The notes beneath the pieces are model-generated. The model ran no database searches, had not been told where the DNA came from, and saw only the letters and a program-made list of their open reading frames with translations. DNA of 64,000 nucleotides from Kibdelosporangium sp. MJ126-NF4 (GTDB lineage: Bacteria; Actinomycetota; Actinomycetes; Mycobacteriales; Pseudonocardiaceae). Shown piece by piece: positions 34,412 to 44,034 of this stretch (its first letter is position 1; each line of letters begins with the position of its first letter). Location: assembly GCF_000826545.1 (NCBI RefSeq), contig NZ_CDME01000011.1, positions 398,001 to 462,000 on the forward strand, given 5' to 3'. The position numbers were made by a program, and so were the translations under genes.

Positions 34412-36909
34412 TCCTCGAACCCTAGGGTCACGTCGTGGCTCATGTGCTCACCGTCGCCGAGGCGCAGGTGATCGACTGTCGGCGAGTACCCGCTGGCGAT
34501 GACCGTGTACTCGCCCGGCCCGAGTTCGGTGATGCGGTAGCGGCCGTCGTCGTCGGTCGTGGTCACGCTGATCACCTGGCCGTCCTTGTCGATGACCGTG
34601 ATCCGCGCCTCCGAGACGGGCACGCCCCGGTGGTTGCGCGCGACACCGCACAGCTCCGCGCCGCTGGTCAGCTGTACGTCCTGGCGCACCTCGCCCACCT
34701 CGGGCACGGCAAGCGGCACCGCGGCCGGGCGGTAGCCGTCCGCATTCACCACCAGCGTGTACGCGCCAGCGCCGACGCTCGTGAAGCGGTACGTGCCGTC
34801 GGACGCGCTGCGGTGTGAGCCGACGACGTTCCCGGAGCGGTCGGTGAGAGTCACGATCGCGGCCTGCACCGGTCCGCCCAGTCGGGCCGTGCGGATGACA
34901 CCGGCGACCTCACCCGCGCCGATCAGCGTCAGGTCGACCACCAGTGGCTGGGAGTCGAGCTTCAGCGACGACGCGGACGGCTGGTGCCCTGGCGCCGACG
35001 CGATCAGCACGTACGCGCCCTGGCCGGGCGCCTGCAGGTGGTAGCGGCCGGACGCGTCCGCGTTGCCGCGGGCCACCTGCTGCCCGGAACTGTCGATCAG
35101 GGTCAGGATCGCGCCGCCGACCGCCGTGCCCTCGCCGTTGTGGATCGCGCCGATCACCGGCTGGTGGCCGTTCAGCGGCAGCGGGATGACGTCCGCCTTC
35201 ACGTGCCTGCCCTGGGAGGACTGCTCCTCCGGCTCCTGCGGGAGCATCGCCTCGCCGCCCTCGACCATCGCCGCCTGGACAGCGTTGCCGGAGCGCAGCG
35301 GGATCTCCTTGATGAACAGGGAGACGATGAACGCCAGCACCATCACGAACATCGCGACCAGGAACACCGTCTGGATCGAGTCGGTGAAGCCCTCGAGGAA
35401 CGGCCGCGCCAGCCTCGGGTCGATCTGCTGCAGGAACGACGAGTCCTGCAGCACGTTGCCGACGCCACCGCCCTGCAGTCCGTTGATCACCTGCGCGTTC
35501 TGCGGGTTGGCCAGCACCGCCGGGTCGGTCACCGCCTGCTGGAAGGCCGCGGTGGGCGCGATCCGCTCGAACGCCTCCCTGATCTTGTCGCCGACCGTGC
35601 TGAACATCAGCGACAGGAACACCGCGACACCGACCGTGCCACCCATCTGCCGGAAGAACGTGGCCGACGCGGTCGAGACGCCCATGTCGCGCGGTGGCGC
35701 CGCGTTCTGCGCCGCGATCGTCAGCGTCTGCATCGACAGGCCGAGCCCGAGGCCGAACACTCCCATGTAGACCATCGGCTGCCACAGTGGACTGTCCACT
35801 TCGATCGTGTAGAACAGGCCCATCCCTGCGATCAGGAACAGACTGCCGATGATCGGGAAGATCTTGTAGCGCCCGGTCTTCGAGGTGATCTTGCCCGAGG
35901 TGAACGACGCGATCATGATGCCGACCATCAGCGGCAGCATCAGCAGACCCGCCGAAGTGGGCGTTTCGCCCTTCACGATCTGCAGGTACTGCGGCACCAT
36001 CGTGATCCCGCCGAACATGCCGACACCGAGGATGACACCGGCGAGGATCACCATCGAGAACGTCGAGTTTCGGAACAGCCGCAACGGGATCAGTGCGGCG
36101 TCCTTCATCTTGGCCTCGACCAGGACGAACGCGATCAGGCCGACGACACCGACGACGTAGCAGAGGATCGCGCGCTGCGAGGTCCAGCCCCACTCGCGGC
36201 CCTGCTCGGCGATGATCAGCAGCGGCACGACTCCGATGACCAGCGTGAACGCACCGAACCAGTCGATCTTGTGGTCGTGCCGCTCGTGCGGCACGTTCAG
36301 CACGCGCGCCACCACGAACAGCGCGACGATGCCGATCGGCACGTTCACCAGGAACACCCAGCGCCAGCCGTCGATGCTGAGTATTTCCTGGTGCCCGGCG
36401 AGGAAACCGCCGAGCACCGGGCCGAGCACGCTGGAGGTGCCGAACACCGCCATGAAGTAGCCCTGGTACTTGGCGCGCTCCCGCGGCGAGACGATGTCGG
36501 CGATGATCGTGAACGCCAGCGACATCAGGCCACCGGCGCCGAGTCCCTGCAGCGCGCGGAAGGCCGCGAGCTGGTACATCGACTGGGAGAACGTGCATGC
36601 CAGCGAACCGATGACGAACAACGAGATCGCCAGCAGGTAGAACGGCTTGCGGCCGTAGATGTCGGACAGCTTGCCGTAGATCGGCGTGGTGATCGTCGAG
36701 GTGATCAGGTACGCGGTGGTCGCCCACGCCTGCAGGCTCAGCCCGTCGAGGTCGTCGGCGATCGTCCTGATCGACGTGCCGACGATGGTCTGGTCCAGCG
36801 CGGCCAGGAACATGCCCAGCATCAGGCCGCTGAGGATCACCAGGATCTGGCGGTGCGAAAGCTGTGCCGATGGCGCCTGCGGTGGCGCGACGACGGCGGT
36901 TTCGGTCAT
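34402..36909 (-). CDS. MFS drug exporter (DHA2/EmrB type) with C-terminal carboxypeptidase-regulatory-like repeats
   Basis: An 835-residue protein. The first 560 residues are a 14-helix DHA2 transporter: LDQTIVGTSIRTIADDL in TM1, GKLSDIYGRKP between TM2 and TM3, and GPVLGGFLAGHQ (motif C of antiporters). After a hydrophilic linker come three beta-sandwich repeats, each with a G-x-V-x-x-x-x-G-x-P-V-x-x-A-x-V-T-L-type core and DGTYRFTSVGAGAYTLVV-like ends. The predicted site of the tail is cytoplasmic if 14 helices are correct. ATG 36909 follows GGGGAAG and overlaps the MarR stop (ATGA), so the exporter is under MarR control. Confidence 0.93.
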   Translation of the reverse strand: MTETAVVAPPQAPSAQLSHRQILVILSGLMLGMFLAALDQTIVGTSIRTIADDLDGLSLQAWATTAYLITSTITTPIYGKLSDIYGRKPFYLLAISLFVIGSLACTFSQSMYQLAAFRALQGLGAGGLMSLAFTIIADIVSPRERAKYQGYFMAVFGTSSVLGPVLGGFLAGHQEILSIDGWRWVFLVNVPIGIVALFVVARVLNVPHERHDHKIDWFGAFTLVIGVVPLLIIAEQGREWGWTSQRAILCYVVGVVGLIAFVLVEAKMKDAALIPLRLFRNSTFSMVILAGVILGVGMFGGITMVPQYLQIVKGETPTSAGLLMLPLMVGIMIASFTSGKITSKTGRYKIFPIIGSLFLIAGMGLFYTIEVDSPLWQPMVYMGVFGLGLGLSMQTLTIAAQNAAPPRDMGVSTASATFFRQMGGTVGVAVFLSLMFSTVGDKIREAFERIAPTAAFQQAVTDPAVLANPQNAQVINGLQGGGVGNVLQDSSFLQQIDPRLARPFLEGFTDSIQTVFLVAMFVMVLAFIVSLFIKEIPLRSGNAVQAAMVEGGEAMLPQEPEEQSSQGRHVKADVIPLPLNGHQPVIGAIHNGEGTAVGGAILTLIDSSGQQVARGNADASGRYHLQAPGQGAYVLIASAPGHQPSASSLKLDSQPLVVDLTLIGAGEVAGVIRTARLGGPVQAAIVTLTDRSGNVVGSHRSASDGTYRFTSVGAGAYTLVVNADGYRPAAVPLAVPEVGEVRQDVQLTSGAELCGVARNHRGVPVSEARITVIDKDGQVISVTTTDDDGRYRITELGPGEYTVIASGYSPTVDHLRLGDGEHMSHDVTLGFEEWK

Positions 36910-37379
36910 CGGGCTTCCCCAACTGGGTGGTAGTTCTCGAAGTCTGTGTTCAGCCGGTCGAGCAGCATGACCAGTGTGCGCCGCTCCCCCGACGGCCATT
37001 CGGCCAGCACGGCGGCGATGTGCCTGGTCCGCTCGGCCCTGGCCCGGTCGAACGTGCCTCGGCCCTCGTCGGTGGCCACCAGCAGGCAGGCCCTGCCGTC
37101 CTCCGGGTCGGCCATCCGCTCGACCAGGCCGTGCGCCACCAGCGAGCTCGTCTGCCGCGAGACCGTGGACGTGTCGGAGTGCACCGCGTCGGCAAGCGCG
37201 GTGATCCGCTTCGGACCTTCCTTCACCAGGTGCGCGAGCAGCGCGTACGCCGCTCGTTCGATGCTGTCACCCGTCGTGTGCGAGAACTGGGCTTTGGCTC
37301 TGCCGACCATGGTCAGCAGCCGGACCAACTGATGCCCGAGCTCCTCCGCGACGACGAGGTCCTGTGCTTGGTCAGCCAT
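36906..37379 (-). CDS. MarR-family transcriptional regulator
   Basis: A 157-residue winged-helix protein: SIERAAYALLAHLVKEGPKRITALADAV, recognition helix STVSRQTSSLVAHGLVERM and wing DPEDGRACLLVATDEG. It heads the operon marR-MFS-lrp with ATGA coupling to the exporter, the usual layout for a drug-responsive local repressor. A large symmetric operator lies upstream. Confidence 0.92.
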   Translation of the reverse strand: MADQAQDLVVAEELGHQLVRLLTMVGRAKAQFSHTTGDSIERAAYALLAHLVKEGPKRITALADAVHSDTSTVSRQTSSLVAHGLVERMADPEDGRACLLVATDEGRGTFDRARAERTRHIAAVLAEWPSGERRTLVMLLDRLNTDFENYHPVGEAR

Positions 37380-37397
37380 GACCCGCGCTCCGCCGTA

Positions 37398-37437
37398 AAT
37401 GCTTGTTTTTTACAACTAGTTGCCTGACCCAAGCATT
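37398..37437. promoter_or_regulatory. Nested 40-bp symmetric operator upstream of marR
   Basis: Perfect palindrome CAACTAGTTG (37413-37422) is flanked at equal 7-bp distance by inverted arms AATGCTTG (37398-37405) and CAAGCATT (37430-37437). All share the centre 37417/37418. The inner site has the size of a MarR dimer site; the outer arms could place a second pair of subunits. Confidence 0.65.
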
Positions 37438-37465
37438 CGCTGGTTGTGAGCGCTATGCAAGTTGA

Positions 37466-38791
<1,326 letters not shown>

Positions 38792-38819
38792 TCCCCAGAC
38801 CTGTGGAGTGGCGCCGAGC

Positions 38820-38859
38820 GGCGGCGTTTTGCCCTAGCGTGGCAAGGCAAAACGCCGCC
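38820..38859. terminator. Bidirectional hairpin between hppD and the sigma-factor gene
   Basis: GGCGGCGTTTTGCC (38820-38833) pairs perfectly with GGCAAAACGCCGCC (38846-38859) around a 12-base loop. The second arm ends one base before the stop of the convergent sigma-factor gene. Confidence 0.85.
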
Positions 38860-38860
38860 T

Positions 38861-40222
38861 TCAGCATTCGGTGACCGCGACACTGCCGAGGCTCTTCGTC
38901 GCGGACTGGCCGTTGCGGCCGACGGCCTCGACCGTGACGTCCGCGTTGTGCCCGGCGTAGCGGTGCGGGAACGGGCCGACCTGGCTGTACCAGGTCCCAC
39001 CCAGGTTGAACATCGGGATCGCCAGCGTGGTGTCCCTGACGTGCACGGACATCCGCACCGACGCGACCCCGTCCGGCGCGGTGACACCGACCTTGACCCT
39101 CGTGGAGGACCGGCAACGGCCCCTGGTGCCGATCTGCCGGTACTCGATCGCGTCCGGTCCGGCGGCGATCGTCGGGGGCTCACCCGCGCGCGCCTGCCCG
39201 TGTCCGGCGGGTGGCGGAGGCGGCGGTGGCGCGGGCGGCCGAACAGGTTGGGGCGCTGGCGAAACAGTCGTCGCAACCGGCGGTTTTGTGACCACAGTGG
39301 ACGTGGTGACCGGCGGCGGGGTGGTGTTCTCCGGTTGCGCCGCCGGTGAGGCGATGCGTGCTGACGTGACTGGCATCGCCACGCCCTGCTCGGTCGTCGT
39401 GCCGCCGTGGGTGATGATCAGGGCACTGGTCACCGCCGCGACCGCGACAACAGCGGCGGATGCCGTCTTCTTCAGCGTGAGGAACGTGCCGAGCATCCCG
39501 ATCGGCACGACGAACACGGCCTTGTGCACGCCTTCGAGCGTCTCGGCCTGCCTTTCCCGGCACACCGTGCAGCTTTTGACGTGCCGGTTGATGCGCGAGC
39601 CGAGCCTGCCGTGCGGACCGGCATCACGGACGGCCTTGGTCACGCCAGGACAGCGCATCGAGTCGTCCGCCGACAGCGTCGCGGCCACGATCGCCTCGCC
39701 GACGTCCTCGGGGAGGCGCTGGAACGTCCCGCGCAGCGCCGACGGTTTGAGCTTGAGTTCGAGCGCCGCTTCCTGCTCGGTCAGCACGCCGCCTTCCAGC
39801 GCGAGGTAGCAGGCGAGCACGTCGAGCTGGCGCGCGGTCAGCATCGGTTTGGCCATCTCGATGAACCGCTTGGCGTCCAGCGAGCTGGTCTTGCCGACCT
39901 CGTCCTCGGCGGCCAGTTGGTCGAGCAGTTCCATCGCGTAGGACGCGGACCGCGGCGACCGCGCCTCGCTGCGGGCCGCGTCCTTGATCAGGTTGAGCGC
40001 CACGGTCGCGAGGAAGACCCGTGAGTTCACGATCGGGTGCCTCGGTGGTCTGCGCTGGAGTTTCTCGAAGACCGCCTGCACCGTGTCCTCCGCGTCGTGC
40101 TGGTTGCCGACGCGTTTCTGGCAGTACGCCAACAGCCAGGCGCGGTTCTGCTGACACAGCAGGGTCAGCTCGGCCCGGCTCAGCCGACGAGGAATCCCCA
40201 GATCGTAGATCTCTGCGCTCAC
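38861..40222 (-). CDS. ECF-type sigma factor fused to an anti-sigma-like zinc motif, membrane helix and exported domain
   Basis: A 453-residue protein. Residues 15-100 form sigma region 2 (LLAYCQKRVGNQHDAEDTVQAVF); 125-180 form region 4 (LTARQLDVLACYLALEGG, EQEAALELKLKPSALRGTF). Then follows an H-x3-C-x2-C motif (His214, Cys218, Cys221) like zinc-binding anti-sigma factors, one membrane helix (about 253-271), a Thr/Pro-rich spacer with a poly-Pro run, and an external beta domain of about 110 residues ending in Cys. The whole is a membrane-tethered sigma factor with a likely outside sensor. ATG 40222; no separate anti-sigma gene is adjacent. Confidence 0.85.
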   Translation of the reverse strand: MSAEIYDLGIPRRLSRAELTLLCQQNRAWLLAYCQKRVGNQHDAEDTVQAVFEKLQRRPPRHPIVNSRVFLATVALNLIKDAARSEARSPRSASYAMELLDQLAAEDEVGKTSSLDAKRFIEMAKPMLTARQLDVLACYLALEGGVLTEQEAALELKLKPSALRGTFQRLPEDVGEAIVAATLSADDSMRCPGVTKAVRDAGPHGRLGSRINRHVKSCTVCRERQAETLEGVHKAVFVVPIGMLGTFLTLKKTASAAVVAVAAVTSALIITHGGTTTEQGVAMPVTSARIASPAAQPENTTPPPVTTSTVVTKPPVATTVSPAPQPVRPPAPPPPPPPAGHGQARAGEPPTIAAGPDAIEYRQIGTRGRCRSSTRVKVGVTAPDGVASVRMSVHVRDTTLAIPMFNLGGTWYSQVGPFPHRYAGHNADVTVEAVGRNGQSATKSLGSVAVTEC

Positions 40223-40358
40223 ATAAGACTGGACGCTTGGCAGGGCCGAGACGAAACACCGAACGGCCAGGTTCGCCGGAAGGCGTTACCCGTCGCCACG
40301 ACTGGGCGACCCGGCGATTACATCCCGTCACCGCCACGCGGTCGATAGCCTGGTGGTC

Positions 40359-41441
40359 ATGTTCCTGTGGGGTGTCGCCGGTGCCGGGTACCAGTCCGAG
40401 GGTTCGGCGCCGGACAGCAACTGGTCGCGGTTCGCGACGGGCTACCGCGATGCCGCCGACTTCCTGCACCGCTATCCGCAGGACATCGAACTGGCCGCGG
40501 ACCTCGGCGTCCAGGTCTTCCGGCTGTGCGTGGAGTGGGCACGCGTCCAACAGGTTCCCGGTGAGTGGGACTTCGAGTTCTACGACGACGTCATCGCGCG
40601 TGTCCGCGCGGCCGGGATGCGGCCGATGATCACACTGGACCACTGGGTGTACCCCGCGTGGACGGGCGGCTGGCGCAACCCCCGGATGACCGAGCTCTGG
40701 CTGGCGAACGCCGATCGCGTCGTGAAGCGCTACGCGGGCAACGGAACTGTCTGGATCACCTTCAACGAGCCGACTGTCTATCTGGCACAGGAGATCCGGC
40801 TCGGCCGGTTCAGCCCGATGATGCCGAGCCGGATGGTGCGGGCGCACAGGGCTGCGTACCGGCTGATCCACGAGACCGACCCGGATGCGCTGGTGTCCAG
40901 CAACGTCGCGTACATCCCGGTGGTGAACAGGTTGGCGGACTTCGGTTTTCTCGACTGGATCGCCGGGAGTCTGGACTTCGTGGGGATCGACTACTACTAC
41001 GACGTCACGCCGCACAACCTCACCGCGCTGCGTGGCGCGACCGGCGAGCTGTACCGGATCGACCCGGAGCCGAAGGGGATCTACCGCGCGCTGCGGCACT
41101 ACGCCCGCAGGTTCCCGCGACTGCCGCTGTACATCGTGGAGAACGGGATGCCGACGGACAACGGGCATCCGAGGCCGGACGGGTACACCCGCGCCGACCA
41201 TCTGCGCGACCACGTGTACTGGATGCAACGAGCCCAGTCGGAGGGCGTCACCGTACTCGGCTACAACTACTGGAGCCTCACCGACAACTTCGAGTGGGGC
41301 ACGTACCGGCCGAGGTTCGGTCTGTACACAGTGGACATCGAGACCGACCGGACGCTGGCGCGGCAGCCGACCGACGCCGTCGACGCGTACCGCGACATCG
41401 TCACCGGTGGCCTGCCTGCCGGATACCGACCGAAGAAGTAG
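40359..41441 (+). CDS. Compact glycoside hydrolase family 1 enzyme
   Basis: A 360-residue GH1 TIM barrel, short for the family (usually about 440-480). The acid/base Glu137 is in WITFNEPTVY and the nucleophile Glu261 in LYIVENGMP; YNYWSLTDNFEWGTYRPRFGL is the conserved aglycone/substrate region. No signal peptide, so a cytoplasmic beta-glycosidase. ATG 40359 gives MFLWGVAGAGYQSEG; an ATG two codons earlier is also in frame. Divergent from the sigma-factor gene. Confidence 0.92.
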   Translation: MFLWGVAGAGYQSEGSAPDSNWSRFATGYRDAADFLHRYPQDIELAADLGVQVFRLCVEWARVQQVPGEWDFEFYDDVIARVRAAGMRPMITLDHWVYPAWTGGWRNPRMTELWLANADRVVKRYAGNGTVWITFNEPTVYLAQEIRLGRFSPMMPSRMVRAHRAAYRLIHETDPDALVSSNVAYIPVVNRLADFGFLDWIAGSLDFVGIDYYYDVTPHNLTALRGATGELYRIDPEPKGIYRALRHYARRFPRLPLYIVENGMPTDNGHPRPDGYTRADHLRDHVYWMQRAQSEGVTVLGYNYWSLTDNFEWGTYRPRFGLYTVDIETDRTLARQPTDAVDAYRDIVTGGLPAGYRPKK

Positions 41442-41582
41442 GCCATTCAGCCGGTACGTTCCACGAAACGGCACCGCTTCCCTTAAGGAATCCTGTCATT
41501 GTGGCCGCAACGACACATCCGGGCATGCGGGCAGGTATCCTCGGCAACAACGAGTAGTCGCCGACAAGGGGCAGAGTAAGCG

Positions 41583-41828
41583 ATGGCACGTGCAACCCGG
41601 GCCGCTGGAATAGTGCCGCTGGTCGGTGCCCTGGCCGCTGCCGCCGCGCTCGCGGGCGTCGCTGTGTTCAGTGCGTCCAGCGCCGGATGCGCCAGCCCAG
41701 GCCAGTACGTCCAGCGCGACGGCTACATCGAACTGGTCGGCGGCTGCATCGACACCCGCGACCTGCCCCCGGCGCCACCCGCCCCCGGTCATCACGTCGG
41801 CGAACCAGCGGGCTACCAGCAGCAATGA
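41583..41828 (+). CDS. Small exported protein
   Basis: An 81-residue protein: N-terminal hydrophobic segment (AAGIVPLVGALAAAAALAGVAVFSA) acting as signal or anchor, then a short region with two Cys (AGCASPGQYVQRDGYIELVGGC) and a Pro/His/Gln tail. Function unknown; two cysteines about 18 residues apart could form a disulfide outside the cell. Weak ribosome-binding site. Confidence 0.65.
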   Translation: MARATRAAGIVPLVGALAAAAALAGVAVFSASSAGCASPGQYVQRDGYIELVGGCIDTRDLPPAPPAPGHHVGEPAGYQQQ

Positions 41829-41840
41829 CCTCGTCGTCCA

Positions 41841-41961
41841 TCGTGAGTGTTTTGGCCGGTTAGAACCGCTCGGCCCAACCGCTCACGACATACGTGCCAG
41901 CGGAGCTGGGAAGAGTGTCGTGAGCGGTTGGGCCGGTTCTAACCGGCCAAAACACTCACGA
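41841..41961. repeat. Long composite inverted repeat, copy C of the stop-codon repeat family
   Basis: The left arm (41841-41890) and right arm (41916-41961) are inverse complements except for a 4-base insertion in the left arm, around a 25-base loop. Each arm holds two elements back to back: TCGTGAGTGTTTTGGCCGG on the outside and GGCCCAACCGCTCACGAC on the inside. The metB stop codon (TGA, minus, 41956-41958) lies in the right arm. Expected to be a very stable bidirectional terminator. Confidence 0.88.
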
Positions 41962-43113
41962 GAGGGCCTGCAGCAGGTCCTGGACCAGGTCTGTGCCGTC
42001 CTCGATGCCGACCGACAGGCGCACCAGGTTGTCCGGCACTTCCAGCGCCGAGCCCGCCACGCTGGCGTGCGTCATCTTGTGCGGGTGCTCGATCAGTGAC
42101 TCCACTCCGCCGAGGGACTCGGCCAGGATGAAGAGTTTGGTCTTCGCCGTCACCTTCAGCGCGGCCTGCTCGCCACCGGCCACGGTGAACGACACCATGC
42201 CGCCGAACCGGCGCATCTGCTTGGCCGCGATCTCGTGCCCCTGGTGTTCCCGCAGGCCCGGGTAGTAGACGCGCTCGACGCGATCGTGTCCGAGCAGCGC
42301 CTCGACGACGCGCTCGGCGTTGTCCGAGTGCCGCTCCATGCGCACCGCGAGGGTCTTCACGCCGCGCAGCGTCAGCCACGCGTCGAACGGGCCGGGTACC
42401 GAGCCGGAAGCGTTGCGCAGGAAGGCGAACTGCTCGTTCAGCTCGTCGTCCGACGTGATCAGCGCGCCGCCGACGACGTCGGAGTGGCCGCCGAGGTACT
42501 TGGTCGTCGAGTGCAGCACCACGTCCGCGCCCAGCCCCAGCGGGGACTGCAGGTACGGCGTGGCGAAAGTGTTGTCCACGACGAGCCGGGCGCCCGCCTC
42601 CGCCGCGATCTGCGCCAGACCCGCCAGGTCCGTGATCGCCAGCAGCGGGTTGGTCGGCGTCTCACACCAGATCACCTTGGTGTTCGGCCGAACCGCTGCC
42701 CTGACCGCGGCGAGGTCCGGCTGGTGCACCGGCGTGTGCTCGATGCCCCACAGCTTCAGAACCTTGTCGACCAGGCGGAACGTGCCGCCATACGCGTCGT
42801 CCGGGATCACCACGTGGTCGCCGGGACGCAACATCGTCCGCAGCGCGACATCACTGGCCGCCATGCCCGAGGGGAACGCCTGCGCGTGCCGTCCGCCTTC
42901 CAGCGAAGCCAGACACTCCTCCAGCGCTGTCCTCGTGGGATTGCGTGTCCGCGAATACTCGTAGCCGCCTTCGCGCAAGCCGCCGACGCCGTCCTGGGCG
43001 AAGGTGGATGTCGCGTAGATCGGCGGGATGACCGCGCCGGTGCGCGGATCCGGCTGCTGTCCCACGTGGATTGCCCGGGTCTCAAACCCCAGCTTGGAGT
43101 CCCCTTCTGACAT
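41956..43113 (-). CDS. metB: Cystathionine gamma-synthase / gamma-lyase family enzyme
   Basis: A 385-residue PLP enzyme of the Cys/Met metabolism family. The PLP Lys205 is in [12 protein letters not shown]; other hallmarks are [24 protein letters not shown] and [17 protein letters not shown]. Family members act as cystathionine gamma-synthase or gamma-lyase; with cbs nearby, a role in transsulfuration between homocysteine and cysteine is likely (Rv1079-like). It is the last gene of a minus-strand block. Its final Ser and TGA stop are encoded inside the inverted repeat. Confidence 0.94.
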   Translation of the reverse strand: MSEGDSKLGFETRAIHVGQQPDPRTGAVIPPIYATSTFAQDGVGGLREGGYEYSRTRNPTRTALEECLASLEGGRHAQAFPSGMAASDVALRTMLRPGDHVVIPDDAYGGTFRLVDKVLKLWGIEHTPVHQPDLAAVRAAVRPNTKVIWCETPTNPLLAITDLAGLAQIAAEAGARLVVDNTFATPYLQSPLGLGADVVLHSTTKYLGGHSDVVGGALITSDDELNEQFAFLRNASGSVPGPFDAWLTLRGVKTLAVRMERHSDNAERVVEALLGHDRVERVYYPGLREHQGHEIAAKQMRRFGGMVSFTVAGGEQAALKVTAKTKLFILAESLGGVESLIEHPHKMTHASVAGSALEVPDNLVRLSVGIEDGTDLVQDLLQALS

Positions 43114-43181
43114 GGCGCAATCCTACGTGGGACCAGTCGAGTGACCAGATCGTGGGATGGTTCACCCGGCCGGACGACCGC

Positions 43182-43883
43182 TCACCAGCCAGGCTGCTGC
43201 GGGTGACCGCCACCTTGCTGTTGCTGGGGGTAACCACCTTGCTGCGGGTAACTCTGCTGGGGGAATCCACCCGAACCGGGGTTGGCCGGATAGCCCTGCT
43301 GCGGGAACCCGCCGGAGTTCGGGTCGACCGGGTAGCCGGGCTGCTGCGGGTAGCCGCCGTAGCTCGCGTAGCCATCGTTGCTGCTGCCGCGCAGGTACTT
43401 GAAGGTCGGCGGCAGCACGGCGACGATCAGCGCCAACGGAGCGACGATCAGCGTAAGCGCCCGGAACGTGCCTTCCGCCTGCTCGAACTGGAAGACGAAC
43501 TCCATATAGACGCCGTAGTCGACTCCGATGCGCATCAGCAGCGGCTCGGTCAGCATGGCCGCGAGCCCGACGATCGCGCCGATGATGATCAGCACCGCGC
43601 CCGCCACCTTGCGGAGGAACGTCAGGATCGCGCCGACGAGCAACAGCAACCCGCCCACCCCGTACAGCGAGACGATCGTGATCATCTCGCCCGGCATCTC
43701 CCGGCCGCCGATCGCGTCGAACATGTTGACGAGCACGACGGTCGCGAACCCGGCGACTGCGAGCGCGAGCAGGCCCGCGATGATCGCGGTGGCCGGATTG
43801 CCGCCGCCGGAGGGCGCAGCTTGGTACGGCTGCTGCTGTGGGTAAGGCTGCTGCGGGTACCCGCCCTGCTGTGGATAGCTCAC
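43182..43883 (-). CDS. Four-helix membrane protein with Pro/Gln/Gly/Tyr-rich ends
   Basis: A 233-residue protein. Both ends are low-complexity (SYPQQGGYPQQPYPQQQPY; many FPQQGYP/YPQQ repeats in the last 65 residues). The middle has four hydrophobic helices (for example ATAIIAGLLALAVAGFATVVLV and VSLYGVGGLLLLVGAILTFL). No known domain. It shares the tail style with the next two upstream genes. Such tails may drive protein-protein contacts or polar clustering; this is inference. Confidence 0.8.
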   Translation of the reverse strand: MSYPQQGGYPQQPYPQQQPYQAAPSGGGNPATAIIAGLLALAVAGFATVVLVNMFDAIGGREMPGEMITIVSLYGVGGLLLLVGAILTFLRKVAGAVLIIIGAIVGLAAMLTEPLLMRIGVDYGVYMEFVFQFEQAEGTFRALTLIVAPLALIVAVLPPTFKYLRGSSNDGYASYGGYPQQPGYPVDPNSGGFPQQGYPANPGSGGFPQQSYPQQGGYPQQQQGGGHPQQPGW

Positions 43884-44034
43884 GACTGTTCTCCCCGAAC
43901 CGCTAGGCCGGTTGGCCTCTAGTGGCCACGACCATAAACCAGTTCACCCCAGATCAGGCCGGTTTCAGCAAAGGAGTACTGAACAGTCGGCACCAACGGG
44001 CAAGAGGGGCGCCCGCCCGGGACGCCCCTCCTGA

